This document shows, one piece after another, positions 12,802 through 21,420 of a stretch of DNA of 42,177 bases. The stretch covers positions 1-42,177 of the IMG/VR virus record IMGVR_UViG_3300046048_000092, one strand, 5' to 3'. This stretch comes from a virus. The position numbers were made by a program, and so were the translations under genes. The notes under the pieces are model-generated. The model was not told the DNA's origin and made no database searches. It saw only the letters and a list, made by a program, of their open reading frames with translations. Position 1 is the stretch's first letter; each line of letters begins with the position of its first letter.

Positions 12802-13688
12802 GCCGCCACCTCCTGCAACAGCTCGGCCTTCGTCGGCCGCTTGAAGAACCCGAACGCTGCGTCGTCGCGACTGACCTCGAACTTGGCGGTGAATGCCACC
12901 ACGGGCTGTGTGCGACGGACGATCTGACGCAGATCTTCATACTCGTCCGCGTCTGTGTTACGCAGCTCCATGATCGCGCTGCTCAACACCTCTGGCATCG
13001 TGCCGTACACTTTGTAGGCGCCACCGGCATGCTCGACTCGCACGATCATTTTGATGACATCAGCGGCGTGGTAGCCATAACCCTCGACCCACTTGATGCC
13101 GACCACGGTGCCCTCGATGCGAACACGTCCGCCGAGGATGGTGCTTGGAATCGCCACCGGCCGGAACTCGACGCGCTCGATCTGAGCGTCATCGTAGAGC
13201 TTCTTCAGGAGTGCGACCTGCTTCGTGGTAAGCGAGCCCCAACGGTAGAGGTTGGCCTTCAGGTCACGAGTGATGTGATGGTCAAGCGAGAGCCACACGC
13301 GAATCTCAGGGTGCAGCATGATGAACATGATGACCTCATGACCGATCTCGTATAGCTTCTGCTTGCGCTGAGCCGCAGCGATCGCCTTGGCACGCTTGCC
13401 CCGGTACTCGGCATCGTCAGCCATGAGGCCATACTTCTCAGCGCACACATGACCGATCGAGATACGCAGCCCCGTGGGCTCATGCTCCCATGCCTCACCG
13501 TAGCGGAACTGGGTGCCACATACGCAGCACTTACCGAGCGCGACGTAGTTCTCGACAGGGCGTGCCTCGATGAAGCGTGAGCAAGCAGCGGTATTGAACG
13601 GGATCTCGCCCGGCTGATTGCCGCCGAGATCGTAGCTGTCGAAGTAGCGGAATTCGGAAGGGATGATGGTGCTGGGGGAGAAGCGCAT
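12798..13688 (-). CDS. zinc-binding protein with a possible OB-like domain
   Basis: A 296-residue protein. KCCVCGTQFRYGEAWEHEP and SIGHVCAEKYG provide a CxxC...HxxC zinc site (about residues 54-86). A helical region follows, then GRVRIEGTVVGIKWVEGYGY, a five-strand-like stretch reminiscent of OB folds. I have seen this order in unnamed phage replication-region proteins. Start at 13688 chosen because GGAGG precedes it; it is first after a predicted promoter. Confidence 0.65.
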   Translation of the reverse strand: MRFSPSTIIPSEFRYFDSYDLGGNQPGEIPFNTAACSRFIEARPVENYVALGKCCVCGTQFRYGEAWEHEPTGLRISIGHVCAEKYGLMADDAEYRGKRAKAIAAAQRKQKLYEIGHEVIMFIMLHPEIRVWLSLDHHITRDLKANLYRWGSLTTKQVALLKKLYDDAQIERVEFRPVAIPSTILGGRVRIEGTVVGIKWVEGYGYHAADVIKMIVRVEHAGGAYKVYGTMPEVLSSAIMELRNTDADEYEDLRQIVRRTQPVVAFTAKFEVSRDDAAFGFFKRPTKAELLQEVAA

Positions 13689-13724
13689 GATGCCTCCTGC
13701 TGTGTTTGGTGTCTCTACCCTATA

Positions 13725-13752
13725 ATCATAGCACATCTGGTGCCAAAGTCAA
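13725..13752 (-). promoter_or_regulatory. sigma70-type promoter upstream of the zinc protein
   Basis: TTGACT (13747-13752) and TATGAT (13725-13730) on the minus strand with a 16-bp spacer, in the only gap between the PrimPol stop and the next gene. Partial inverted arms GGTG and CACC flank the -35 region. Confidence 0.6.
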
Positions 13753-13756
13753 CCAC

Positions 13757-16066
13757 CTAGAACGGCAAATCTTCCGCACTTTCCTCACTGTCCGGGTTGT
13801 CCCATGTCATGGTGGAGCGATGCCCGTTGTTCCACATAGTTCGAGCAGTGAGGATGTCAGGGAGCACATTCAATCGGACCCTGGCCCCGTCGCGCGAGGT
13901 TGTCACGCTTCGCATTGGCCCGAGCTGCTTCCTGATGAAGTACGCGAGCTGGATCGGACTGAGCCGCTGCATGGGCGTGGTGCTGGACATGACGAACTCG
14001 TTGTAGGACGCATGCAGGTCCGGGTTCGCCATCTGTGTGGAGTTCATGCCCCAGGGACGGCCCGAACCGAACGAGGCTTCTGTCAGTACATGCAGCCACC
14101 ACTCTTCGTGCGGCAGTAGCGAATGCTTCTTCTGTGCATCCAGCGCCTTCGTCTGTGGGACATCAAACAGGTTGAATGAGCCCAGGTCGTACGTCATCAA
14201 GTAGTACAGCAGGCTCTCGTAGCCACCGCTGGACAGGTCATCAGCGATCGCTGCGAAGTGGGCATTGTTGCGCATGCGCTTGTCGTTCACATCCACGACG
14301 AAGAAGCGACGGTCTTGTGCCTCGACCGGCACGACCCAGTCGCTGTTCGATGCGAGCATCAGATTGGCAAAGTTCGGTGCGACTTCCGCGTCACGCCCCT
14401 TGGCCTCCACCATCTGAAGCTCCTCAGTGATCAGCGTCTTGAGCGTTGCCACATGGCGCTTGTCGCCAGCATAGAACGCTTCATCACCGAACACGAGCAA
14501 GGCGTCCCGCAGATGGTTGTTGAAGTTGCCGATCAGGTGGGACGCATTCGAGATGTGCAGGAAGTGACGACCAAACAGCTTTCCGAAGTGAGTAGCGAGG
14601 AAGCTCTTGCCCGTGCCGGGCAGCCCACGCATCACAACGCACGTACCGCCCGGACTGGCAGGCTTCTGTACCAGCGTCGCCATCCAGCTCACGAGATAGT
14701 CGGCGTGCTCCTGATTACCATCACAGATCACTTCAAGGATGTGGCCCAGCAGCCCTTGGTGCTTGGTCCCAGGGATCGCATCATACTGCCAGCCCTGCCA
14801 CAGGTTGTAGCAGTCCGGCGTGTCCATGCCTGGGGCGAACGTGACGCGGTTGTACTGGCGGCGCTGCGGATGCTTCAGCCACCAGCTACCGATAGGCTCA
14901 AGTCCAGGCTCACCGTTCGACTTGAGCACTGTCTCGAACTGGTTCATGTAGCGGTTGCGGAAGTCGGAGAAGCTCTGTGCTGTGAGGTTGTGGCGCTTCA
15001 TCACCGGATCGTACAGATCCTCGACCACGAGACACTTGCCGCCGTAGTTCGTGATCACTGCATGCCGCTCATTCAGGATGCGCAAGTTGGTGGACGTAGC
15101 CTCCATCTTGGCCCGCTCGATCTGACGCTTCGCGTAGCGGTCCACGTCCTTCGCTTCGAGCACGCTCTCGCTGATGCCGAAGTTGGGATCGGTGATCACG
15201 CTATAGATGATCTCGTCCGGGCACTTGGCCCGTACCATCTGGCAGCACACGTCGAACAGCCACGAGCTGCGGCTGTCATCGTCCTTCAGCTCGTCCGGGT
15301 GACGGCCCTGGACGATGATGACCTTGACGCGGTCAGCGATCTTCCACTCATCCAGATCGTCCACACCGGCCAGGCGTGGGATGTTGCCGCTGATGTTGAC
15401 AGTGAATGCGCCGTGCGATGCCGGAGCGGTGTCGGCTGCTTGCGTGAACTCAGAAAGTGGGTACGAGGTCTTGTCGAAGTAGAGCACGCTCGCTTCGATC
15501 GGGACGCGACCCTTCGCGACCTTCTGGGCATTAGGGAAATTCGTTGTTCCCGGCAGCCGCATGATGCGGTCCACGTTGTGACAGTTGTCCCCACCATAGA
15601 TCAGCTCGATCTGCTTGTTGTAGCGAGCAGCCGCTGTGTACGCAGCTTCCTCGCCATTGATGGTGATCGGCTCGGTCAGTCGCCAAAAGCACTGGAAGCC
15701 ACCACCCGAGTAGACGACTGCCGTGGGCTTGGGCACGCCCACCTGCTTGGTCATGACAAGCGCCTTGATTCGATCCAGCTCGGCCAGCAGATCGCCTGGG
15801 CCAGCGTCGATATCGACATGGAGCCAATGCACGGCCTTGATGTTCTCGCGCTCCGCCTTCTTGTCCTCGGCAACGTCTACTTCGCCCACCGAGAAGTAGA
15901 CGTTGCGCTTCTTCGCCGCGTTCATCTCCTTCACCCACACAGCCGCTTCCTTCGACTGCTCTGGGCCAAATGCCTTGCTGTCGACACCCTTGCGGTCAGT
16001 AGCGATGGCTGTGAGCAACCAGACGCGGTCGGGATGGAACTTCTTCAGGAACTGAACTGGAGTCAT
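13757..16066 (-). CDS. bifunctional primase-polymerase / helicase (AEP plus DUF5906-type helicase)
   Basis: A 769-residue replication protein. The N-terminal archaeo-eukaryotic primase domain shows HVDIDAG (catalytic Asp85/87), SGGGFQCFW (120-128) and NVDRIMRLPGTTN (164-176). The C-terminal ATPase has Walker A GLPGTGKS (481-488), Walker B LLVFGDEA (523-530) and a sensor stretch LMLASNSDWVVP, as in DUF5906 / SF3-like phage helicases. It would make primers and unwind DNA at the fork. The last residues (EESAEDLPF) mimic the SSB acidic tip. It overlaps the nuclease gene upstream by 4 nt. Confidence 0.88.
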   Translation of the reverse strand: MTPVQFLKKFHPDRVWLLTAIATDRKGVDSKAFGPEQSKEAAVWVKEMNAAKKRNVYFSVGEVDVAEDKKAERENIKAVHWLHVDIDAGPGDLLAELDRIKALVMTKQVGVPKPTAVVYSGGGFQCFWRLTEPITINGEEAAYTAAARYNKQIELIYGGDNCHNVDRIMRLPGTTNFPNAQKVAKGRVPIEASVLYFDKTSYPLSEFTQAADTAPASHGAFTVNISGNIPRLAGVDDLDEWKIADRVKVIIVQGRHPDELKDDDSRSSWLFDVCCQMVRAKCPDEIIYSVITDPNFGISESVLEAKDVDRYAKRQIERAKMEATSTNLRILNERHAVITNYGGKCLVVEDLYDPVMKRHNLTAQSFSDFRNRYMNQFETVLKSNGEPGLEPIGSWWLKHPQRRQYNRVTFAPGMDTPDCYNLWQGWQYDAIPGTKHQGLLGHILEVICDGNQEHADYLVSWMATLVQKPASPGGTCVVMRGLPGTGKSFLATHFGKLFGRHFLHISNASHLIGNFNNHLRDALLVFGDEAFYAGDKRHVATLKTLITEELQMVEAKGRDAEVAPNFANLMLASNSDWVVPVEAQDRRFFVVDVNDKRMRNNAHFAAIADDLSSGGYESLLYYLMTYDLGSFNLFDVPQTKALDAQKKHSLLPHEEWWLHVLTEASFGSGRPWGMNSTQMANPDLHASYNEFVMSSTTPMQRLSPIQLAYFIRKQLGPMRSVTTSRDGARVRLNVLPDILTARTMWNNGHRSTMTWDNPDSEESAEDLPF

Positions 16067-16524
16067 CCGCGCAGCCTTGCGATGTCTTCTGGTGTGAACA
16101 CGAACGGTGGCAGCTTAGTCTCGTTCAAGTATCGTGCCAAGAACTTACCATCGAATCCGTCGTTCCAATAGTCGCCGCGCGTCACGTTCGCTGCTTCGAT
16201 CAGCTCCTCGCGCGTTGATTTGTTGACTACCATAGCTGCGACCGCCCCATCCAGCAAGATCCATTCACGCCTGCACTGGAGCAGAAACCACGACTGCCCG
16301 CCAGCCTTGCGCCTACGATAGTGCCACACACGCTGCTGTGGTGTAAAGTGTGGAATGGTGACGATCCCGCCACGCGACGGCCAGGAACGCAGCCACTTCA
16401 GTTCGATCCAGCCCTCGACATAGTTCACGTCGGGCGTTCCCGGCAGGACCGGATTCTCGACGGCGATGGCGTTGAGTGACCGCAGCTCGCGCACCACGCG
16501 CTGCCGCATCCCTGATTCACTCAC
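16063..16524 (-). CDS. VRR-NUC type PD-(D/E)xK nuclease
   Basis: A 153-residue protein with the VRR-NUC core: a helix ending in NAIAVENPVLPGTPDV (Pro31-Asp32), then GWIELKW (Glu41, Lys43), forming the PD...ExK metal site. The C-terminal extension is unusual for the smallest members. Such proteins cut branched DNA or act as Holliday-junction resolvases in phages. Starts at a GTG overlapping the dCMP deaminase stop as GTGA. Confidence 0.8.
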   Translation of the reverse strand: MSESGMRQRVVRELRSLNAIAVENPVLPGTPDVNYVEGWIELKWLRSWPSRGGIVTIPHFTPQQRVWHYRRRKAGGQSWFLLQCRREWILLDGAVAAMVVNKSTREELIEAANVTRGDYWNDGFDGKFLARYLNETKLPPFVFTPEDIARLRG

Positions 16525-16979
16525 AGCTCAATGACCACGGTCAGGGTCTCTACTCCGGCCTCGCCCAGCATCTGCCCACTGTGGGCGAGATGATAGTCGA
16601 CGCCCGAGCCCTTGCCGGTGAATGGGCGGTTCGGCCCGATGACCTTGGCGATACCGGCCTGGATGAATGCACGGGCACAGTCAGAGCATGGTGTGGGTGC
16701 GAAGTTCATGTAGGCCCACAGACCCTGAGTCCTGACACCACGGCGCGCTGAGTCGAGCACGACGTTGCGCTCAGCATGCTCAATCCACTCATACTTCTCC
16801 GGCCGCGTATCCAAGCGGTAGCCATAGTCGTGTACGCCACGCGGGATACCATTGAACCCCACCGCCACGACGGTGCGGCTCACAGGGTCAACTAGAACGC
16901 ATCCGACCTTCGTCGATGGATCCTTGCTCCATGTCGAGACCAGCTCAGCCATCTCGATGAATCGGTGATGCCACTTCAT
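16521..16979 (-). CDS. dCMP deaminase
   Basis: Converts dCMP to dUMP, feeding thymidylate or hydroxymethyl-dUMP synthesis. The 152-residue protein has both zinc signatures: HAERN (His68, Glu70) and PCSDCA (Cys98, Cys101), plus the N-terminal WSKDPSTKVGCVLVD strand of the family. It overlaps its neighbours by 4 nt on both sides and lies between the nuclease and the deoxyribosyltransferase-like gene. Confidence 0.92.
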   Translation of the reverse strand: MKWHHRFIEMAELVSTWSKDPSTKVGCVLVDPVSRTVVAVGFNGIPRGVHDYGYRLDTRPEKYEWIEHAERNVVLDSARRGVRTQGLWAYMNFAPTPCSDCARAFIQAGIAKVIGPNRPFTGKGSGVDYHLAHSGQMLGEAGVETLTVVIEL

Positions 16980-17344
16980 CGCAGCTCCTTCATCTTGGGT
17001 AGATCATTCAGCGCGGCTTCGAACGAGGCTGGTGAGTGGCAGACCACATGCAGCATCTCCGCGTACCTGCGCCGCTTCTCATTCACGAACACGACAGGCT
17101 TGCCGAGCGCATGCGCGTAGCCGATCTCGAACGCGAGATTCGGCCAGCCAGGGTTGTCTACCTCCATGTAGGCGAACATCATGTCACACTCCCTGATCAT
17201 TCGCTTGTCCTTCTCCGTATAGTTGCGGGAGTCGTGCATCTTGTGCTCGCTCGGGTCGAGAAACTCGACATCCAGATGGCGCACCGCGTCCTTCACCTGC
17301 TGCTGCCATCCACTCACGAAGCCACCCGCTAGATAGATCTTCAT
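16976..17344 (-). CDS. nucleoside 2-deoxyribosyltransferase-like enzyme
   Basis: A 122-residue protein with the NDT fold: IYLAGGFVSGW at the start, LDPSEHKM, then CDMMFAYMEVDNPGWPNLAF and EIGYAHALGKPVVFVNE, where Glu73 is the likely catalytic residue. The NPGW element is typical of phage forms. It could salvage or exchange bases on deoxynucleosides, or hydrolyse unwanted deoxynucleotides, fitting the modified-base context. A second, more distant member is at 581-898. Confidence 0.8.
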   Translation of the reverse strand: MKIYLAGGFVSGWQQQVKDAVRHLDVEFLDPSEHKMHDSRNYTEKDKRMIRECDMMFAYMEVDNPGWPNLAFEIGYAHALGKPVVFVNEKRRRYAEMLHVVCHSPASFEAALNDLPKMKELR

Positions 17345-19263
17345 GCAATCTCCTTCGCTTCGCCCCAGCTCGGTCCGATCTCGATATCGACCTTCGAGGG
17401 CACGTTGATTGTGACGCAGGTTCGCATGACGTGAGCGACTTCTCTGGCCTGTTCGATGCTCACAACGCCACCACAGATCTCGTCATGGACTTGAAGCTGT
17501 AGAGGCAGGCCCGCCTCATGGATCCTGATCATCGCCAGCTTGGTCTGGTCAGCGGACGACCCCTGAATCAATCGGTTGAGTGCTTTGAACGTCCAGTCAT
17601 AGCCACCGCTTGCAGCGACCGGGAAGCGGCAGCGCCGACCAAGCAGGGTCTTGATGTAGCCGCGCGCCTTGGCCCGACGCTCACAGATATAGCTCAGCTT
17701 GCGCACGAACGGTACACGATCATCAAACAGGTCAAACAGCGCCTGGGCCTCTGGGCCAGCCGCCTCGTATGCACCCCTCGATCCTTGCCGCATCTCCGCA
17801 GGCAGACCGACCGATCTCGCGAGCTTCCCACCTCCCATGCCGTAGCACATGCCCAGGAAGATCTGCTTGCACTCCGTACGTCGCTTCTTCCATGTCGGAT
17901 CGTCTTCAGTCAGCCCAGGATAGATCATCTGGGTCATCATCGCGTGGTTGTCGGTGTTGGGGTTGTTGCGGTAACGGTCGGCCGCTTCCTTCGCGCCAGT
18001 CAGCCCGATCAGCTCAGCGAAATGGACCAGCATGCGCGGCTCTTGCTGTGAGTAGTCCGCAGACATCCATAGATCAGTACCATGATCTGGTACATAGATC
18101 GAGCGCCACATCTTGGCGAAGTCATCACGAGCCGGTTGGTTCTGCATGTTCGGGTCGGACGAGCTGAGCCTGCCATACTTGGCGCCCGCTCCCTCTCCCG
18201 TCTCTCTGGCCCGCCGCATCTGGTTGAATGTGCAGTGGATCCTGCCGTCGACCATGTGCTTGTTGATGCTTGCCACGAAGCCGGTGCGCAGCTTGTTCAT
18301 CTTGCGTGCCATCAGGATGGCGTCCGTTGCTGGATGATCAACCTGTTCGAGCAGATCCTTGTCGATCTGCCACTGGCCCGTGGTCGTCTTCTTCATCCGA
18401 ATGTCGAGCTTCTCCATGATGGGCAGGAGCGCCTTCTTTGCGTTCACGTCCCCAACACCAAGCTGGATACCAGTCAGTTGCTTAATGCGAGCACACTGTG
18501 CCTTCTCCTGCTTGAGCGACCATGCAGCGATCTCGTCGAGCTTGTTGGTGTCGATCCGCACCCCACGGCGTCGCATCCCAAGCAGGATAGGCTGGAGCGT
18601 GCTCTCCATGTCGTAGATCGTGCGCAGGCCCTGTCGATCAATCTCGTCCTCCTGCTTCTGCACCAATGCACAGATATCGTCCACGTCACCCTCGGCGTAC
18701 GCACCGACATAGCGTGCAGGCAGCTTCCACATCTCGGACTTTGGGTCTAGGCTGTACTCCTTCGCGGCCTGTCGCAGCAGACTCTCATCCTTGCCCTTGA
18801 AGCCCCAGCGGCGCAGCACCTCATCGAGCCGGTACGAATTGTGCAGCTCATACAGCACGGGGTCCGCGATCTGAATGTCCCGCACAGCTCGCACCTTGGG
18901 GAAGAGGATGCCCTCCTCCGCGAGGTAGTCGAGATCGTACTGGAAGTTGGCTCCAACGATCTCTCCCTCGTAGTTGGCACACATATCCTTGAGATACCAC
19001 AGCACGGTGTCGAGCGGCAGGTTGTCGCCGCCGAGATGGCGCATGGGCAGGTAGTAGGCACGACTGTCGCCGTCGAGCTTAAACGACACGCCAGCGATGA
19101 AGCCGCCCGTGCGAACGCTCGGTCCGGTCGTCTTTAGGTTCGGGTCGCACGTCTCAATGTCGATGCCGATGCGCTTCGCCTGGTTCCACCGCGTGGGCAG
19201 CTCGCTCATCTTCGGTGGGCGCCACTTCGAATCGAGCGGGAAGAGCGGCGGCTGGAGGCTCAT
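17341..19263 (-). CDS. family A DNA polymerase with 3'-5' exonuclease
   Basis: A 640-residue replicative polymerase. Proofreading domain: GIDIET (Asp35, Glu37), NFQYD (Asp110), YAEGDVDD (Asp193). Polymerase domain: motif A SADYSQQEPR (Asp403), O-helix RRTECKQIFLGMCYG (Arg462, Lys466, Tyr474), motif C QVHDE (593-595). Two features are unusual: motif A is QQEPR rather than QIELR, and the position of E. coli Phe762 is Leu470, a variant associated with particular phage lifestyles. No 5'-3' exonuclease domain is present. ATG overlaps the upstream stop. Confidence 0.95.
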   Translation of the reverse strand: MSLQPPLFPLDSKWRPPKMSELPTRWNQAKRIGIDIETCDPNLKTTGPSVRTGGFIAGVSFKLDGDSRAYYLPMRHLGGDNLPLDTVLWYLKDMCANYEGEIVGANFQYDLDYLAEEGILFPKVRAVRDIQIADPVLYELHNSYRLDEVLRRWGFKGKDESLLRQAAKEYSLDPKSEMWKLPARYVGAYAEGDVDDICALVQKQEDEIDRQGLRTIYDMESTLQPILLGMRRRGVRIDTNKLDEIAAWSLKQEKAQCARIKQLTGIQLGVGDVNAKKALLPIMEKLDIRMKKTTTGQWQIDKDLLEQVDHPATDAILMARKMNKLRTGFVASINKHMVDGRIHCTFNQMRRARETGEGAGAKYGRLSSSDPNMQNQPARDDFAKMWRSIYVPDHGTDLWMSADYSQQEPRMLVHFAELIGLTGAKEAADRYRNNPNTDNHAMMTQMIYPGLTEDDPTWKKRRTECKQIFLGMCYGMGGGKLARSVGLPAEMRQGSRGAYEAAGPEAQALFDLFDDRVPFVRKLSYICERRAKARGYIKTLLGRRCRFPVAASGGYDWTFKALNRLIQGSSADQTKLAMIRIHEAGLPLQLQVHDEICGGVVSIEQAREVAHVMRTCVTINVPSKVDIEIGPSWGEAKEIA

Positions 19264-20048
19264 CGACCCTCGACGAATCGAGTCATGGCGCGGCGCCAGT
19301 CGGATGACTTGATGCGACCGGCCAGTTCGAGTGCCTGCTTCTTCTCCTCACACTTGAGCGCGTGCAGCATGGGAATGGCGGTTTGCCGGATGAACGGGCT
19401 CGTGTAGCCCACGCCCTCGCCCTGTGTTTCGAGATACATGCGCGTATCGCTCCAGAACGTCGCGTCCACCACGATCGGCGTGGCCTCGCACGCCTTGAGT
19501 GTGTAGCCATCATGGAAGCGACGGTCGAACACTGATGGGCAGAGGGCCGCCCTGCCAGCGCCCGTCAAGTACGCCCCGGTCTGGACCAGCGTGAGTGGAC
19601 CCATCTTCAGCCCTGCCCGCTGGGCGAGAAGCTCTTGAAGCATCGACAGTTGCAGGAACATGGACCCGAAGCAGGCAGCGAGGATGTTGTTCTCAGAGGT
19701 GCAGGCGGTCATCGTAAGTTCTTCCGCCGCATCGGTTTGCACGGACACAACGAGCGTCCCGGTATGCATGTGGAACCCGTCCACCGACTGCCCGATGCTC
19801 TGGGCTACCATATCCATCGCAGCCCGTGCCTGGTGTAGGCTCAGGAGAGCGTCCGTCAGCTCCTGAGCGGGGTTTTGCCCCAGACCAGGCCACGACACCA
19901 CCCGCTCCTGCGGCCGTTCCACGACGAGCGTGAGGCCCCCTGGGAGGCGCACGGAGCCCTCCTGTCCGAACCTAGTATACTTGGCGATGGTTTTGTTGCG
20001 AAGCATCATCAGCCCTGTCTGGGCGTTTCTGGTCCTGATCACGTCCAT
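19260..20048 (-). CDS. ThyA-fold protein, possible dUMP hydroxymethylase-like component of base modification
   Basis: A 262-residue protein resembling the ThyA / dNMP hydroxymethylase fold: RPQERVVSWPGLGQNPAQEL (about 45-64) corresponds to the segment before the ThyA NPFFHLxEALW helix, and FGSMFLQLSMLQELLAQRAG (about 127-146) to the IASYALLxHxxAQ helix. However the position of the catalytic Cys appears to be Gly97 and the usual PCH motif is absent, so it may be a divergent or inactive homologue. Its neighbour and the separate ThyX gene suggest a role in thymine modification rather than plain dTMP synthesis. Confidence 0.5.
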   Translation of the reverse strand: MDVIRTRNAQTGLMMLRNKTIAKYTRFGQEGSVRLPGGLTLVVERPQERVVSWPGLGQNPAQELTDALLSLHQARAAMDMVAQSIGQSVDGFHMHTGTLVVSVQTDAAEELTMTACTSENNILAACFGSMFLQLSMLQELLAQRAGLKMGPLTLVQTGAYLTGAGRAALCPSVFDRRFHDGYTLKACEATPIVVDATFWSDTRMYLETQGEGVGYTSPFIRQTAIPMLHALKCEEKKQALELAGRIKSSDWRRAMTRFVEGR

Positions 20049-20812
20049 CTGTATCTCCTTGGCGGCACGGCATCGTCCGCATAGGTGTGGAATAGCTCCA
20101 GAGCCTTCTGGGCATCAGCATGCTGCCAACCGAAGGCTCCCCCGGCCTCCTCCATCAATCGGCCAACAATGCTGGTCGCAGCATCACGACCATACATCGA
20201 ATCAGGGTTGAGTTCAAGGCCCAACAGCAGGCTGGTCCCCCTCACGGTGGATCGGCCAGCGTAGATGTAGGGCGCGGGCTCACTCAGCAACAAAGCGATC
20301 TCGAACGCGAGCTGCTTACCAATGCCCCTCACTGTTGCCAACATGCTGGTATTATGTCCCAGATCTGACCCGAGCTGATACTCGATCGCGCGAGCTTCCG
20401 CGCTCTCCATCACGGCACACACTCCACCCAGGTTTATTGGCAAGATGCCCATCGCGACATTCTGGTTGATCAGGCTGGACCTTGAGCCCAGGGTGGCGAG
20501 CACCAAGTGGCTGTCCCATCCGTGCGCCCGTAGGATTGGCTTGATGCGATCGAGCGTCTCCGTCTTGGCGAAGAGCCAGCACGCGATCGTCGCGTAGATG
20601 CGGAGAGGCTCAGGAAGGTCAGCAATGTTCTGTTTCCACCACTGGTACAGCTTGCCATCGGTGCGGCGGATGTTGGGGAACCAGTAGTCACGCAGCCGCA
20701 CATCGTCAGTGTAGGGCGCAGGCGCTCCGATCGCGTGCTTCTTGCGGATCGTCTCACGCTCGATGACGAAGTTCCAGAAGTCACTCACACGGGACGTATC
20801 CACTGCCGTCAT
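20039..20812 (-). CDS. aGPT-PPlase / 5-hmdU DNA kinase helical-domain family protein
   Basis: A 257-residue protein. Its start SDFWNFVIERETIRKKHAIG followed by APAPYTDDVRLRDYWFPNIRR matches the family named alpha-glutamyl/putrescinyl-thymine pyrophosphorylase or 5-hydroxymethyl-dU kinase helical domain (FWxxIxERxxIxxxRxxGxPxPxTxDxxLxxxxFxNxxR). A helix-hairpin-helix-like RGIGKQLAFEIALLLS lies near 164-179, as in DNA glycosylase-like folds. In phages such as SP10 and phiW-14 relatives act on thymine in DNA to build hypermodified bases. ATG has AAGGGGG upstream. No P-loop kinase domain is fused. Confidence 0.65.
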   Translation of the reverse strand: MTAVDTSRVSDFWNFVIERETIRKKHAIGAPAPYTDDVRLRDYWFPNIRRTDGKLYQWWKQNIADLPEPLRIYATIACWLFAKTETLDRIKPILRAHGWDSHLVLATLGSRSSLINQNVAMGILPINLGGVCAVMESAEARAIEYQLGSDLGHNTSMLATVRGIGKQLAFEIALLLSEPAPYIYAGRSTVRGTSLLLGLELNPDSMYGRDAATSIVGRLMEEAGGAFGWQHADAQKALELFHTYADDAVPPRRYRWT

Positions 20813-20885
20813 GCCGCACCCCCTTGATCACGCCTTCGCGTATCCATGCGGCAAGCTCTTGCTCGGTTAGTTGTGAGGCAGAAAT
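20781..20885 (-). CDS. possible microprotein with a non-canonical start
   Basis: A 34-codon frame (QLTEQELAAWIREGVIKGV in the middle) reads like a genuine amphipathic protein and ends overlapping the next gene. It has no ATG, GTG or TTG; the only well-placed start is an ATT 8 nt after AAGGAG. Either it uses this rare start or it is a decayed gene. Confidence 0.3.
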   Translation of the reverse strand: MSASQLTEQELAAWIREGVIKGVRHDGSGYVPCE

Positions 20886-21079
20886 GAGTCCAGCTCCTTG
20901 TCAACCTCGATGACTGAGCGCAACAGACCGTGCCCTTCGTGCAGCTCGATCATGTCCTTGCATTCCAGCTCATCGAACTTCGCGTAGCTCTGGCGGTATG
21001 GGTTGGGAGGTGCGAGGTAGCGGTAGCAGTGCCCTCGCCTGGGGCACTGCCTGTTCATACACATGGAGATGTCAGGCAT
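20867..21079 (-). CDS. small Cys-rich protein
   Basis: A 70-residue protein beginning MPDISMCMNRQCPRRGHCYR, a four-Cys cluster likely to bind zinc, followed by YLAPPNPYRQSYAKF and an acidic helix. The ATG overlaps the upstream stop as TGATG. A longer open frame running back through two tRNA genes was rejected. Confidence 0.65.
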   Translation of the reverse strand: MPDISMCMNRQCPRRGHCYRYLAPPNPYRQSYAKFDELECKDMIELHEGHGLLRSVIEVDKELDSFLPHN

Positions 21080-21327
21080 CACAGCCCCGCAAACTTCGCG
21101 CGCAGCTCGGGGCTCCGTGCGTACGCCCGCTTCAGCCGACGAAATATCGGTCGCCAGCTCAGGGGGCGATACATGACTTGATGTGTGAGCTTCACCTTCA
21201 CCACAGGCTTGCCGTGACGGTCCACGCTGTTGTACCTGATCTTTCGCTCGATGTAGCCGAGATCCAGGGGCTGTGTTGCTCGTGCCACTGCCAGTTTGCG
21301 CAGGGCCTTCGACTTTCGACCGTTCAT
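21079..21327 (-). CDS. small basic protein downstream of tRNA cluster 1
   Basis: An 82-residue, strongly basic protein (Lys/Arg-rich throughout, ending ELRAKFAGL) with GAGGAG before its ATG, 15 nt after the first tRNA of the cluster. It could bind nucleic acid. No family recognised. Confidence 0.6.
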   Translation of the reverse strand: MNGRKSKALRKLAVARATQPLDLGYIERKIRYNSVDRHGKPVVKVKLTHQVMYRPLSWRPIFRRLKRAYARSPELRAKFAGL

Positions 21328-21341
21328 TACTCCTCCTCGAA

Positions 21342-21418
21342 TGGTGGCCCCGGTAGGACTTGAACCTACGACCTTCTGGTTCAGAGCCAGACGCTCTAGC
21401 CAACTGAGCTACAGGGCT
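21342..21418 (-). tRNA. tRNA-Gln(CUG)
   Basis: Full cloverleaf with encoded CCA. The anticodon loop is CTCTGAA on a TCTGG/CCAGA stem; T-loop TTCAAGT. The 1-72 pair is a mismatch (A-C), which suits tRNA-Gln, where an open first pair aids recognition by GlnRS. Confidence 0.9.
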
Positions 21419-21420
21419 AT

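Noticed and set aside
14258-16171. 637-codon plus-strand frame opposite the PrimPol gene
   Set aside because: It is the antisense shadow of a gene with verified catalytic motifs and has no motif or ribosome site of its own.
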